Source: Oryzomonas sagensis | GTDB taxonomy: Bacteria > Desulfobacterota > Desulfuromonadia > Geobacterales > Pseudopelobacteraceae | NCBI RefSeq assembly: GCF_008802355.1 | Contig: NZ_VZRA01000001.1 | Span: 442,980-506,979, forward strand | Reading direction: 5' to 3' | DNA length: 64,000 bases | In this document: in pieces, positions 45,193 to 52,431 of the stretch | How positions within the stretch are numbered: position 1 is the first letter of the stretch | How the letters are laid out: each line of letters opens with the position of its first letter | Translations under genes and position numbers: made by a program | Notes under the pieces: model-generated | What the model was told of the DNA's origin: nothing | What the model saw: only the letters and a program-made list of their open reading frames with translations | Database searches by the model: none

Positions 45193-46893
45193 CTACGCCT
45201 TGCGGACATCCGTAACAATGCCGCCGAAGATCCGTGCCGCCTCATTGATCACCGGGTGTCCTGCTACCTCCCGCTTCAGCTCCTCCATCAGGTGTTCGTT
45301 ATCGCTCTTTTTTTTTTCGGCCAGCGACTGGGGGGTTTCACCGGTTTCGGGTCTGATCGCCTTGATCCTGAGCACCGTCTCATGCCCCGTAAACTCCTGT
45401 GCCAGCGTCCTGATCTCGGCGATGAAATCCGCATCCTGGGCCATGTCGAGATAATAGCCGGCCGGGAAGCCGATTTCCATCTGCCCCGGTTCCAGCTTGA
45501 GCGGGCTGCCGTGCTCCAGCACCGACCCGTTGGCCGGGCGTTTCTCGATGCAGAACGCCACAAAACGCTCCCAGTCGGCGTACCCTCCCCGCGCCTGCGG
45601 TCGCACCGGCGGCTGTTGGGCGGCTGCGGCGACCGGTTGCGACGCCGGCTCGTCACGGGGCGGCGCCGGACGGTGCGGCGGCGCAGCGGCGGCGGTAGCC
45701 GCCGGAGCGGCCGGCCGGACGGCGTCCCAAGGGAGCGCAGGGGTATGGACCGCGCCGGTTTCGAGCCCCTTGATCTTCTCCAGCAGCTCCTGGATCGGGA
45801 TGACCGGCACGAGGGTGGCCGCCTTGAGCAGCGCAATTTCCAGGATCAGGCGGGGGAAGGTGGCGTAGGCCATCTCCGTTTCCGCCTTCAGGAGGAGGGT
45901 CAGGCGGCGCTGGATCTCCTGGGCCGAAAAGCCCCCCGCCTGGCGGCGCAGCTCTTCCAGTTCCGCCTCGGCCAGATCGAGGATCTCCTCGGGGCTCTTC
46001 ACCGAGCGGATCACCAGGAGATTGCGGAAGTGGTCGATCAACTCCTGGCAGAACTGGCGCATGTTGTAACCGACCCCGTCCACCCGTTTCACGCCGGCCA
46101 GCACCCCCTGGGTGTCGCCGGCAAAGACCGCAGCGGAAATCTCGGCCAGCAGGCGGCGATCCACCGCCCCGATCATGGTGGCCACGTCCTCGTCGCTCAC
46201 GCTGTTGCCGCAGAAAGCCAGCACCTGATCGAAGACCGACAGGGAGTCGCGCATGCTGCCGTCGCCTTTGCGGGCGATCATGGCCAGGGCGGCGTCGCTG
46301 ATGGAGATGCCCTCCTCGCCGGCAATGAAGCGCAGACGCTCGATCAGCTTCGGCAGCAGGATGCGTTTGAAATCGAAACGCTGGCAGCGGGAGAGGATGG
46401 TGACCGGAACCTTATGGGGCTCGGTGGTGGCAAAGATGAACTTTACATGGGCCGGCGGCTCCTCCAGGGTCTTCAGCAGGGCGTTGAAGGCGCTGGTGGA
46501 GAGCATGTGAACTTCGTCGATGATGAAGATCTTGTACCGGCTGTGGGAGGGGAGATACTTGATGTTGTCGCGCAGGTCGCGCACGTCGTCCACGCCCGTA
46601 TTGGAGGCGCCGTCGATCTCGAAGACGTCGGTGGAGGTGCCGTCGGTGATCTCCTTGCAGATCGGGCAGACGTTGCACGGCTCGGTGGTCAGTCCCTGCT
46701 CGCAGTTGAGCGCCTTGGCCAGGATGCGGGCCGAACTGGTCTTGCCGACGCCCCGGGCGCCGGTGAACAGGAAGGCATGGGCAACCCGGCCGGTATCGAT
46801 GGCGTTTTGCAGCGTACGGCTGACATGCTCCTGGCCGGTCAGCTCTGAGAAGGTCTGGGGGCGATATTTACGGGCGAGAACAACGTAGGACAA
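45193..46893 (-). CDS. dnaX: DNA polymerase III subunits gamma and tau
   Basis: 566 residues starting with TTG at 46893, with GAGGTAA upstream; MSYVVLARKYRPQTF is the usual DnaX N-terminus, which fixes the start. Walker A is GARGVGKTSSA (45-55), the zinc module has Cys64, Cys73, Cys76 and Cys79, Walker B is IIDEVHML, and the sensor region has LSRCQRFDF. The C-terminal half is a Pro/Ala linker plus a domain for polymerase contact. It is the clamp-loader ATPase of the replisome. An SRP RNA gene lies directly upstream. Confidence 0.97.
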   Translation of the reverse strand: MSYVVLARKYRPQTFSELTGQEHVSRTLQNAIDTGRVAHAFLFTGARGVGKTSSARILAKALNCEQGLTTEPCNVCPICKEITDGTSTDVFEIDGASNTGVDDVRDLRDNIKYLPSHSRYKIFIIDEVHMLSTSAFNALLKTLEEPPAHVKFIFATTEPHKVPVTILSRCQRFDFKRILLPKLIERLRFIAGEEGISISDAALAMIARKGDGSMRDSLSVFDQVLAFCGNSVSDEDVATMIGAVDRRLLAEISAAVFAGDTQGVLAGVKRVDGVGYNMRQFCQELIDHFRNLLVIRSVKSPEEILDLAEAELEELRRQAGGFSAQEIQRRLTLLLKAETEMAYATFPRLILEIALLKAATLVPVIPIQELLEKIKGLETGAVHTPALPWDAVRPAAPAATAAAAPPHRPAPPRDEPASQPVAAAAQQPPVRPQARGGYADWERFVAFCIEKRPANGSVLEHGSPLKLEPGQMEIGFPAGYYLDMAQDADFIAEIRTLAQEFTGHETVLRIKAIRPETGETPQSLAEKKKSDNEHLMEELKREVAGHPVINEAARIFGGIVTDVRKA

Positions 46894-47005
46894 AGGGGCG
46901 TTACCTCACAAGGGCTGCGTTCGGAGGCCATGAAACCGCGGGCAGTGCCGGCGGGGCAGCTCTCACTGCAAGCCGATCAAGGGGTGCAACGTCTTCACAA
47001 CCTGC

Positions 47006-47134
47006 TTGCAGGCGGATATGATAGCCGGGCTTACCCACGGCACACGGGGAAGCCGTTGCCGTTGCTTCCTTCCGGACCTGGCGGAGTTCACGGCGTACCG
47101 TTGCGTGGGGCCCGGCTATCATATCCGCCTGCAA
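47006..47134 (-). ncRNA. ffs: Signal recognition particle RNA (small, bacterial)
   Basis: On the minus strand the segment contains CCAGGTCCGGAAGGAAGC (near 47080-47063), the conserved SRP-RNA apical loop that binds Ffh. The two ends (47006-47030 and 47110-47134) are perfectly complementary over 25 bases. The location just before dnaX is common for ffs. Exact ends are not set; the conventional ~100-nt RNA lies inside these limits. It targets nascent membrane proteins with Ffh and FtsY. Confidence 0.9.
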
Positions 47135-47275
47135 ACGAGGAACTGCAGAACGCGGCGTTTTCCAGCTATAAAAGGAGTATCAGCGTACCATGTCGCCACG
47201 GCTTTGTCAAAACGATTTCATCGACCCGGCAGCCTGCGGAAGAGTGCAACAATGGTGGAAATGGGGATGGTGGCG

Positions 47276-47737
47276 TTAGGTGGGCTTTTCCAGTTTTTCC
47301 TGCAACAGGGGGATGATCACGACCTTGATCCTGCCCTTGCCCCACAAACCGATCTTCTTGGCCGCCGCGCGGGACAGGTCGATGAAGTGGAAGGCCTTTC
47401 TGGCGCAACGGTCGGTGATCGTGACATGCACCTCCTGGTGGGTGGCCGGGTTGACGACCCGCACCACGGTGCCCAAGGGCAGACTTTCATGGGCGGCGGT
47501 CAGTTTGTCGGGATGATAGCGGTGACCCGACGTGGTCCTGCGTCCCTCGAAGCGCTTGGCGTAGTAGGAGGCGAACCCTTCCATCGGCTCCAGCGGGCTG
47601 CTCTTCAGGATGAGCCCCTCGAGCGCCTCCTCCAGCTTGACCGGCTCCGCCCCGGCGGCGACGGCAGGCGTGGCGGCACACGTCAGCAGCAGCGCGATCC
47701 CGGCAACAAGCAGATATATGGTTGGGCGTCCTGTCAT
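47276..47737 (-). CDS. RlpA-like double-psi beta-barrel protein, exported
   Basis: 153 residues from ATG 47737, with CGGAG upstream. Signal peptide about 1-27. The domain has GFASYYAKRFEGRRTTSG, LTAAHESLPLGTVVRVVN and VTITDRCARKAFHFIDLSRAAAKKIGL, the RlpA fold with the catalytic Asp in ITDR. RlpA proteins are septal lytic transglycosylases that cut naked glycan strands in the periplasm. The C-terminal SPOR domain of E. coli RlpA is missing, so it may not localise by denuded peptidoglycan. The remainder of the gap to the SRP RNA holds nothing recognised. Confidence 0.9.
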   Translation of the reverse strand: MTGRPTIYLLVAGIALLLTCAATPAVAAGAEPVKLEEALEGLILKSSPLEPMEGFASYYAKRFEGRRTTSGHRYHPDKLTAAHESLPLGTVVRVVNPATHQEVHVTITDRCARKAFHFIDLSRAAAKKIGLWGKGRIKVVIIPLLQEKLEKPT

Positions 47738-47828
47738 AGCGAATTCTCCGTACGATGTTTTATACAATAAAACAATCGCCGTGTCAAGCCCGGGGCAAAA
47801 CCGCTGTTTGCCGCACCTCCGGGGAGGA

Positions 47829-48710
47829 CTATGTGGTGAGGTATTCGCCGATCCCCTCCCTGAACCCCTTGGGCTCGAAGCCAAAGGTCTGCTTCCAGCG
47901 GCCGTCGCAGATATTTTCCTCCACCAGCATCTGCAACTGGTCCATGGTGATGGGAAATCCGGGGATGCCCTGCAAGGCCGGAATGGCCAGCCTCATCACC
48001 CCCAGGGGGAGGCGGGGCTTGAACGGTGCCGGTTTGCCCAGGGCAGCGGCAACCGCATCCAGCAGATCCACATACCTCAGGCGGTCGTTGCCGCACAACT
48101 CATAGCACTGGCCGATGGTCGCGGGCATCTCCAGGGCCAGGGCGAAGCAGCGGGCCACGTCGTCGGCATGGATCGGCTGGAGACGGTACGCCCCGCTGCC
48201 GATGACCGGCGCCACCGGCGCCAGGCGCAGCTGGCGGGCCAGCATGCCGACGAAGGCGTCCTTGGGGCCGAAAATCAGGGAGGGGCGCAGGATGGTCCAG
48301 TCGAGGCCGCTGTTACGCACCAGCTCCTCGGCCCGGAACTTGGTCCTGTGGTACGACGAGACGGCATCCGGCCTCGTCCCCAGGGCCGACATCTGCACAT
48401 AGCGCCGGATGCCGGCCTGTTTGGCGGCCGCCAGCATGGTGGCCGTGGCCTGCACGTGCAGCCGTTCGAAGGTCACCCCCCTGCCGGGGAACTCACGGAT
48501 GATGCCCACCAGGTTCAGCACGGCGTCGCATCCGGCAACGGCCTGCCCAAAGCCCTCCGGGCGGGTGACGTCCCCCTCCACCTGTTCGACACCTTCTGAG
48601 GGCGCGGCCCGCCGGTGTACCAGCAGACACAGTTGGTGCCCCTGCCGGAGCAGTTCACGGGACACATGTTCACCGACAAAACCGGTTCCACCTGCGATGA
48701 ATACCCTCAT
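47829..48710 (-). CDS. NAD(P)-binding SDR protein, NDUFA9-like
   Basis: 293 residues from ATG 48710; the frame is open to 48926 but the extra part is not family-like. The N-terminus MRVFIAGGTGFVGEHVSRELL is a Rossmann GxxGxxG, LNLVGIIREFPGRGVTFERLHV and SSYHRTKFRAEELVRNSGLDW (with a YxxxK) follow, and WTILRPSLIFGP is typical of the atypical SDR group related to NDUFA9. The substrate is unknown. It lies between the RlpA-like gene and recD. Confidence 0.88.
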   Translation of the reverse strand: MRVFIAGGTGFVGEHVSRELLRQGHQLCLLVHRRAAPSEGVEQVEGDVTRPEGFGQAVAGCDAVLNLVGIIREFPGRGVTFERLHVQATATMLAAAKQAGIRRYVQMSALGTRPDAVSSYHRTKFRAEELVRNSGLDWTILRPSLIFGPKDAFVGMLARQLRLAPVAPVIGSGAYRLQPIHADDVARCFALALEMPATIGQCYELCGNDRLRYVDLLDAVAAALGKPAPFKPRLPLGVMRLAIPALQGIPGFPITMDQLQMLVEENICDGRWKQTFGFEPKGFREGIGEYLTT

Positions 48711-48826
48711 GGCGCCCTCCCGAGCCCCGCGCCGGTCCGTCCAACCAGTGGGCGGCCAACGCGGAATGATACCAAGCGTCCTGCATGACGGAACGGCACG
48801 GCGCCGCCCGACAGCCACGCAAACCG

Positions 48827-50557
48827 TTACCGGGGCCGGTTTTCGCCCCACAACCGTTCCCGAAGTCCCGAACTCCTGACGGTACGCCGCTCCACCGTGC
48901 GGAGAAAGACCTCTTCGGTCCCCCAAATCTCCACATGGGACCTGGCCCGCGTAACCGCGGTATAGAGCAGCTCACGGCTCAACGCTTCCGAAACGCGTTC
49001 CGGCAGGATCAGGAGCACCCGGTCGAACTCCGAGCCCTGGCTCTTGTGGACGGTCAGGGCGAACGCGCTTTCATGGGGCGGCAGGCGCAGGGGAGAGAGA
49101 CGGCGGAGCGTCCCGTCCGGGTCGTTGAACCAGGCGGCCAGGCCGCCCGAAGCCGGGTCGTCCATCATGACACCGGTGTCGCCGTTGAACAGCCCCAACT
49201 CATAATTGTTGCCCGTTACCATGACCGGCAGCAGGCGGTCATCCCGGCCATGCAGTCCCAACGCATCCCTGCAGAGCCGGTTCAGGCTTTCCACCCCCCA
49301 GGCCCCTTCACGGTGGGGGGCGAGGACCCGGAAGCGGTCCAGTTCGTCCAGGGCCGCCCCGGGGGTCCGGGCACGGCTGTAGGCGGCGTAGCCGAGCCGT
49401 ACGCGTTCTCTGAAGAGCTGGCCGAAGGCTTGGCCGGCGGGCAGGGGACGCCAGACCACATCGCCGTACCTCCCGGACACGAGCAGGTCCAGGGCCGCCG
49501 CGCCGTCACCGGCATTGACCAGGCGGCTCAGGTTGCCGATACCGCTGTCGCGGCCGAAACGGTAACTTCTGGACAACTGGACCACCGCGGGACGGCCCGG
49601 CTCCCCGACGCCAGAAGCGGCCGGCCCCGAACAGATGTCGGCCAGTACGGCGCCCGCTTCCACCGAGGCGAGCTGATCCCGGTCGCCCAGCAGGACCAGA
49701 CGGGCGCTGTCGGGCAACGCCTCCAGCAACCGCGCCATGAGCGGCAGATCGACCATGGAGGCTTCGTCCACCACCAACACGGAGCACTCCAGGCGGTTTT
49801 CGCGATTGTGGCGGTAGGAGGCCTTTCCCGGCACGGCGCCCAGCAGGCGGTGGATGGTGACCACCTCCGTCGGCAGCATCCGCCGAAGGCTCTCGGGGAG
49901 CGGCAGTTGCTCCGTGGTCTGCATGATGGACCGCTTCAGGCGCATGGCTGCCTTGCCGGTGGGGGTCGCCAGGACGATGCGCGGCGGTTCGTGGGCCAGT
50001 TCGGCGACCAGGGCCAGGATGCGGGCCACGGTAGCGGTCTTGCCGGTGCCGGGGCCGCCCGATACCACGGCGACCCCCCGGGTCAGGGCCAACCGGGCGG
50101 CTTCCCGCTGCTGATCGGGCTCACCGCCGCGTGCGGAGGGGAAATAGCGCTCCAGGGCGGCGGACAGGTTCCCGTCGTCCACCGTTCGCGCCACGCTGCG
50201 CAGCAGGATGCCGTCGGCCACCTGCCGTTCGTACTCCCAACTGCGGTGCAGGTAGAGGCGGCCGCCATCCAGCACCAAGGGTGCATAGTCGCCCGGCCGG
50301 CCGACCGTCACGCACGGTTCGAGCGCCCCCAGCCAGTGGGCGGGGTCGGATATCCGCCATTGGCGGTCCGAGGCGTGCTGCGACACGATCTCGGTTCCGC
50401 GGAGCGCAGTCGGGTCGAGGCAGATGTTCCCCCGGCAGGTTGCGTTGCTCACCAGGGCCGCCGCCAGCCAGAGTTCTTCGCAGGGGTGGGGGTCGATGCG
50501 GTGGATAAAATCTGCAAAATGCCGGTCCAGGCTGCTCAGTTGAAGGCTTTCGGTCAT
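48827..50557 (-). CDS. recD: Exodeoxyribonuclease V alpha-type helicase, RecD
   Basis: 576 residues from ATG 50557. The N-terminus LQLSSLDRHFADFIHRID matches RecD, not RecD2 (no HhH domain). Walker A is GGPGTGKTATV near 166, Walker B is VVDEASMVDL, and motif VI region TVHKSQGSEFDRVLL is present. RecD is the 5'-3' motor of RecBCD. No recB or recC is beside it: the upstream DNA holds a diguanylate-cyclase remnant in the same frame and a yqaA-like gene. The frame remains open upstream through that remnant, so the true start is less certain. Confidence 0.88.
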   Translation of the reverse strand: MTESLQLSSLDRHFADFIHRIDPHPCEELWLAAALVSNATCRGNICLDPTALRGTEIVSQHASDRQWRISDPAHWLGALEPCVTVGRPGDYAPLVLDGGRLYLHRSWEYERQVADGILLRSVARTVDDGNLSAALERYFPSARGGEPDQQREAARLALTRGVAVVSGGPGTGKTATVARILALVAELAHEPPRIVLATPTGKAAMRLKRSIMQTTEQLPLPESLRRMLPTEVVTIHRLLGAVPGKASYRHNRENRLECSVLVVDEASMVDLPLMARLLEALPDSARLVLLGDRDQLASVEAGAVLADICSGPAASGVGEPGRPAVVQLSRSYRFGRDSGIGNLSRLVNAGDGAAALDLLVSGRYGDVVWRPLPAGQAFGQLFRERVRLGYAAYSRARTPGAALDELDRFRVLAPHREGAWGVESLNRLCRDALGLHGRDDRLLPVMVTGNNYELGLFNGDTGVMMDDPASGGLAAWFNDPDGTLRRLSPLRLPPHESAFALTVHKSQGSEFDRVLLILPERVSEALSRELLYTAVTRARSHVEIWGTEEVFLRTVERRTVRSSGLRERLWGENRPR

Positions 50558-50599
50558 GGCGGCGCTTGTCCCTTGTCGTGTTTTCCCGAAGGAATTTTC

Positions 50600-50745
50600 A
50601 TACGCCGTGCCGTTGAAAACGGTCAGACGGTTCTTGCGGGTGCGCGTGCCGATATACATGGCTTCGTCGGCATTGGCCATGACCGGGCGCAGATATCGGA
50701 ACCGCGGACCGGGGAGGTAAATCATGGCGGCCACGATGATCCCCG
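50600..50745 (-). pseudogene. Remnant of a GGDEF (diguanylate cyclase) C-terminus
   Basis: Translation in the recD frame gives ANADEAMYIGTRTRKNRL, the hallmark last helix of GGDEF domains (ADxAMYxAKxxGRNR). The preceding stretch (MAFPGIIVAAMIYLPG) loosely matches the strand before it. The GGDEF motif itself is absent. The piece lies between the yqaA-like stop at 50776 and recD, and is open into recD. I call it a decayed gene end. Confidence 0.7.
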
Positions 50746-50775
50746 GAAAGGCCATGAGGTCCCCAGGAGTTCCCG

Positions 50776-51225
50776 TCAGCGGGCTATCCGCAAGGTTATC
50801 CAGGCGGTCACCGCGTAGCGCAGCAATTTCCCCGACGCCACCAGGACCGAAAAGAGCCCGAAGTTGATGCGCATCATCCCCCCCACCATGCAGAGCGGAT
50901 CGCCGATCACCGGCAACCAGGAGAAGAGCAGGGAAAAGGCACCGTACCGGCGGTAGCGGCTGCGGGCGCGTTCCTCCTGTTCCTGCGAGATGCGCAGGAC
51001 CTTTTCGATCAGCCAGCGTCCGCCGTACATGCCGATCAGCCAGGTCGTCACCGCCCCCAGGTAGTTGCCGGCAGTGGCCGTTGCCACCGTCGTCAGCGGC
51101 TCGTACCCCTTGACGAGCATCAGCACCAGCAGCCACTCCGAACCGAGCGGCAACAGGGTCGAGGCCAGGAAGCTCAGGGCGAACAGGGCCGTGTATCCCG
51201 GCTGATTGAGCCAATCGTGCAGCAT
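50776..51225 (-). CDS. YqaA/VTT-family inner-membrane protein
   Basis: 149 residues from ATG 51225. It has about four hydrophobic helices with the family pattern LFALSFLASTLLPLGSEWLL, ATAGNYLGAVTTWLIG and LFSWLPVIGDPLCMVGG, related to DedA/SNARE-associated proteins. The function in bacteria is unclear; DedA relatives act as lipid flippases or transporters. The start lies about 120 bases from the divergent WYL regulator, which shares the same promoter region. Confidence 0.88.
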   Translation of the reverse strand: MLHDWLNQPGYTALFALSFLASTLLPLGSEWLLVLMLVKGYEPLTTVATATAGNYLGAVTTWLIGMYGGRWLIEKVLRISQEQEERARSRYRRYGAFSLLFSWLPVIGDPLCMVGGMMRINFGLFSVLVASGKLLRYAVTAWITLRIAR

Positions 51226-51263
51226 GACAGTATATGTCAGAAATGTGTTGTCAAAATGGCTCA

Positions 51264-51275
51264 ATTGTTTACAAT
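51264..51275. promoter_or_regulatory. Palindrome ATTGT-TT-ACAAT upstream of the WYL gene
   Basis: A 5-bp inverted repeat with a two-base centre in the divergent gap between the yqaA-like gene and the WYL regulator. It could be an operator for either gene, for example for autoregulation. Confidence 0.4.
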
Positions 51276-51346
51276 GTCCTCCCGTTCCGTATCCCGCATC
51301 CGTGATCACATTGTAGCGATAATTCACAATTCGGCAAGGGGGAAGC

Positions 51347-52375
51347 ATGCAGAAAGGAAAACCGGCCAAGAAGTATTCCCAGGCGGGCCGACTGCACAGC
51401 ATCATCCGGCTGTTCGAGGCCCGGCGGGGCATGACCCTGGACGATCTGGCGGAGGAGTGCGGCGTTGACCGGCGCACCATCCACCGCGACCTGAACGCCG
51501 TGGAGGAGGCAGGCTACACCCTCACCTCCGAGTGGCAGGGAGGGAAAAAGGTCTACAGCTTTCTGACCAAATCCCGCAACATCCCCCCCATCACCTTCAC
51601 CCTCCCCCAGTTGATGTCCCTCTACCTGCTGCGCTCCCTGGGCGTCTACCTGGCAGGCACTCCCTTCCAGGCGGAGATCGAGGAGTTGTTCCGCGCCATC
51701 ACCTCGGTCCTGCCCGACCGCTACGCGGCCCACCTGGACCGGATCGCGCGGGTCTCCCTGCCGATCCTCCACGGAGCCCGGGACTACTCCGCCGCGGCCG
51801 GCTATTTCGAGGGGCTGCAACGCGCCCTGCTGCACCAGTACCGGGTCCGGCTGAGCTATGCCAAAAAAGGGCGGGACGAACATGATGAGTACGAAACCGA
51901 CCCCTACACCCTGGTCTTCCACAAGGGGGGCATCTACCTGCTGGGGTATGCCCACAACCGCAAGGCCATGCGCCTGTTCGCCCTGGAGCGGATCCGCGGG
52001 ATCGAGGTAACCCGGCAACGGTTCGAGATCCCCGAGGGCTACCAGCCGGAAGCCCATTTCAGAAGCGCTTTCGGCCTGGTCAACGACACGCCCATGAAGG
52101 TCAGGGTCCGTTTCTCGCCGGATGTGGCCCATGCGGTGAAGGAACGCATCTGGATGCCAGGGCAGAAGATCAGGACTGACAGGGATGGTCGGGTAACGGT
52201 GGAGTTCGAGGCCGCCGGCGAGATGGAACTGGTCTCCTGGATACTTTCCTACGGCATGCACGCCGAGGTGCTCGACCCGCCCGAGTTGCGGCGTGAGGTG
52301 AAACGCCAGGTGCGCGAGATGCGCCAATATTACCGCAGCAGGGAAAAGAAACAGGAGAGAGCGGTTAAGCAGTAA
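51347..52375 (+). CDS. WYL-domain transcriptional regulator
   Basis: 342 residues, with AAGGGGGAA before the ATG. The winged helix-turn-helix (about 12-75) has LDDLAEECGVDRRTIHRDLN. The WYL domain (about 160-240) has GGIYLLGYAHNRKAMRLFALERI, and a WCX extension (about 245-335) ends in a basic tail. WYL proteins bind nucleic-acid or nucleotide ligands and control DNA repair or phage-defence operons (for example BrxR, CapW). It is 56 bases upstream of the HD-GHKL gene on the same strand, which makes that gene its likely target. Base composition is host-like. Confidence 0.92.
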   Translation: MQKGKPAKKYSQAGRLHSIIRLFEARRGMTLDDLAEECGVDRRTIHRDLNAVEEAGYTLTSEWQGGKKVYSFLTKSRNIPPITFTLPQLMSLYLLRSLGVYLAGTPFQAEIEELFRAITSVLPDRYAAHLDRIARVSLPILHGARDYSAAAGYFEGLQRALLHQYRVRLSYAKKGRDEHDEYETDPYTLVFHKGGIYLLGYAHNRKAMRLFALERIRGIEVTRQRFEIPEGYQPEAHFRSAFGLVNDTPMKVRVRFSPDVAHAVKERIWMPGQKIRTDRDGRVTVEFEAAGEMELVSWILSYGMHAEVLDPPELRREVKRQVREMRQYYRSREKKQERAVKQ

Positions 52376-52392
52376 ATTTAATTATGTAATAT
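52365..52392 (+). promoter_or_regulatory. Weak candidate promoter for the HD-GHKL gene
   Basis: TTAAGC at 52365-52370, a 16-base spacer, then TAATAT at 52387-52392. The -35 element is poor, as expected for a gene controlled by an activator or tightly repressed. It overlaps the end of the WYL gene. Confidence 0.4.
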
Positions 52393-52414
52393 TAACGCAG
52401 TGGAAAATAAATAA

Positions 52415-52429
52415 TTGAACAAGGTTCAA
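52415..52429. promoter_or_regulatory. Palindromic operator candidate TTGAAC-AAG-GTTCAA
   Basis: A perfect 6-bp inverted repeat with a 3-base centre that overlaps the AAGG ribosome site and ends two bases before the ATG of the HD-GHKL gene. A bound regulator here would block transcription or initiation. The WYL protein is the obvious candidate, but no binding evidence exists. Confidence 0.5.
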
Positions 52430-52431
52430 CC

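Noticed and set aside
45129-45245. An N-terminal extension of ybaB.
   Set aside because: The strong AGGGAGG site and the family N-terminus MSKGL fix the start at 45128.
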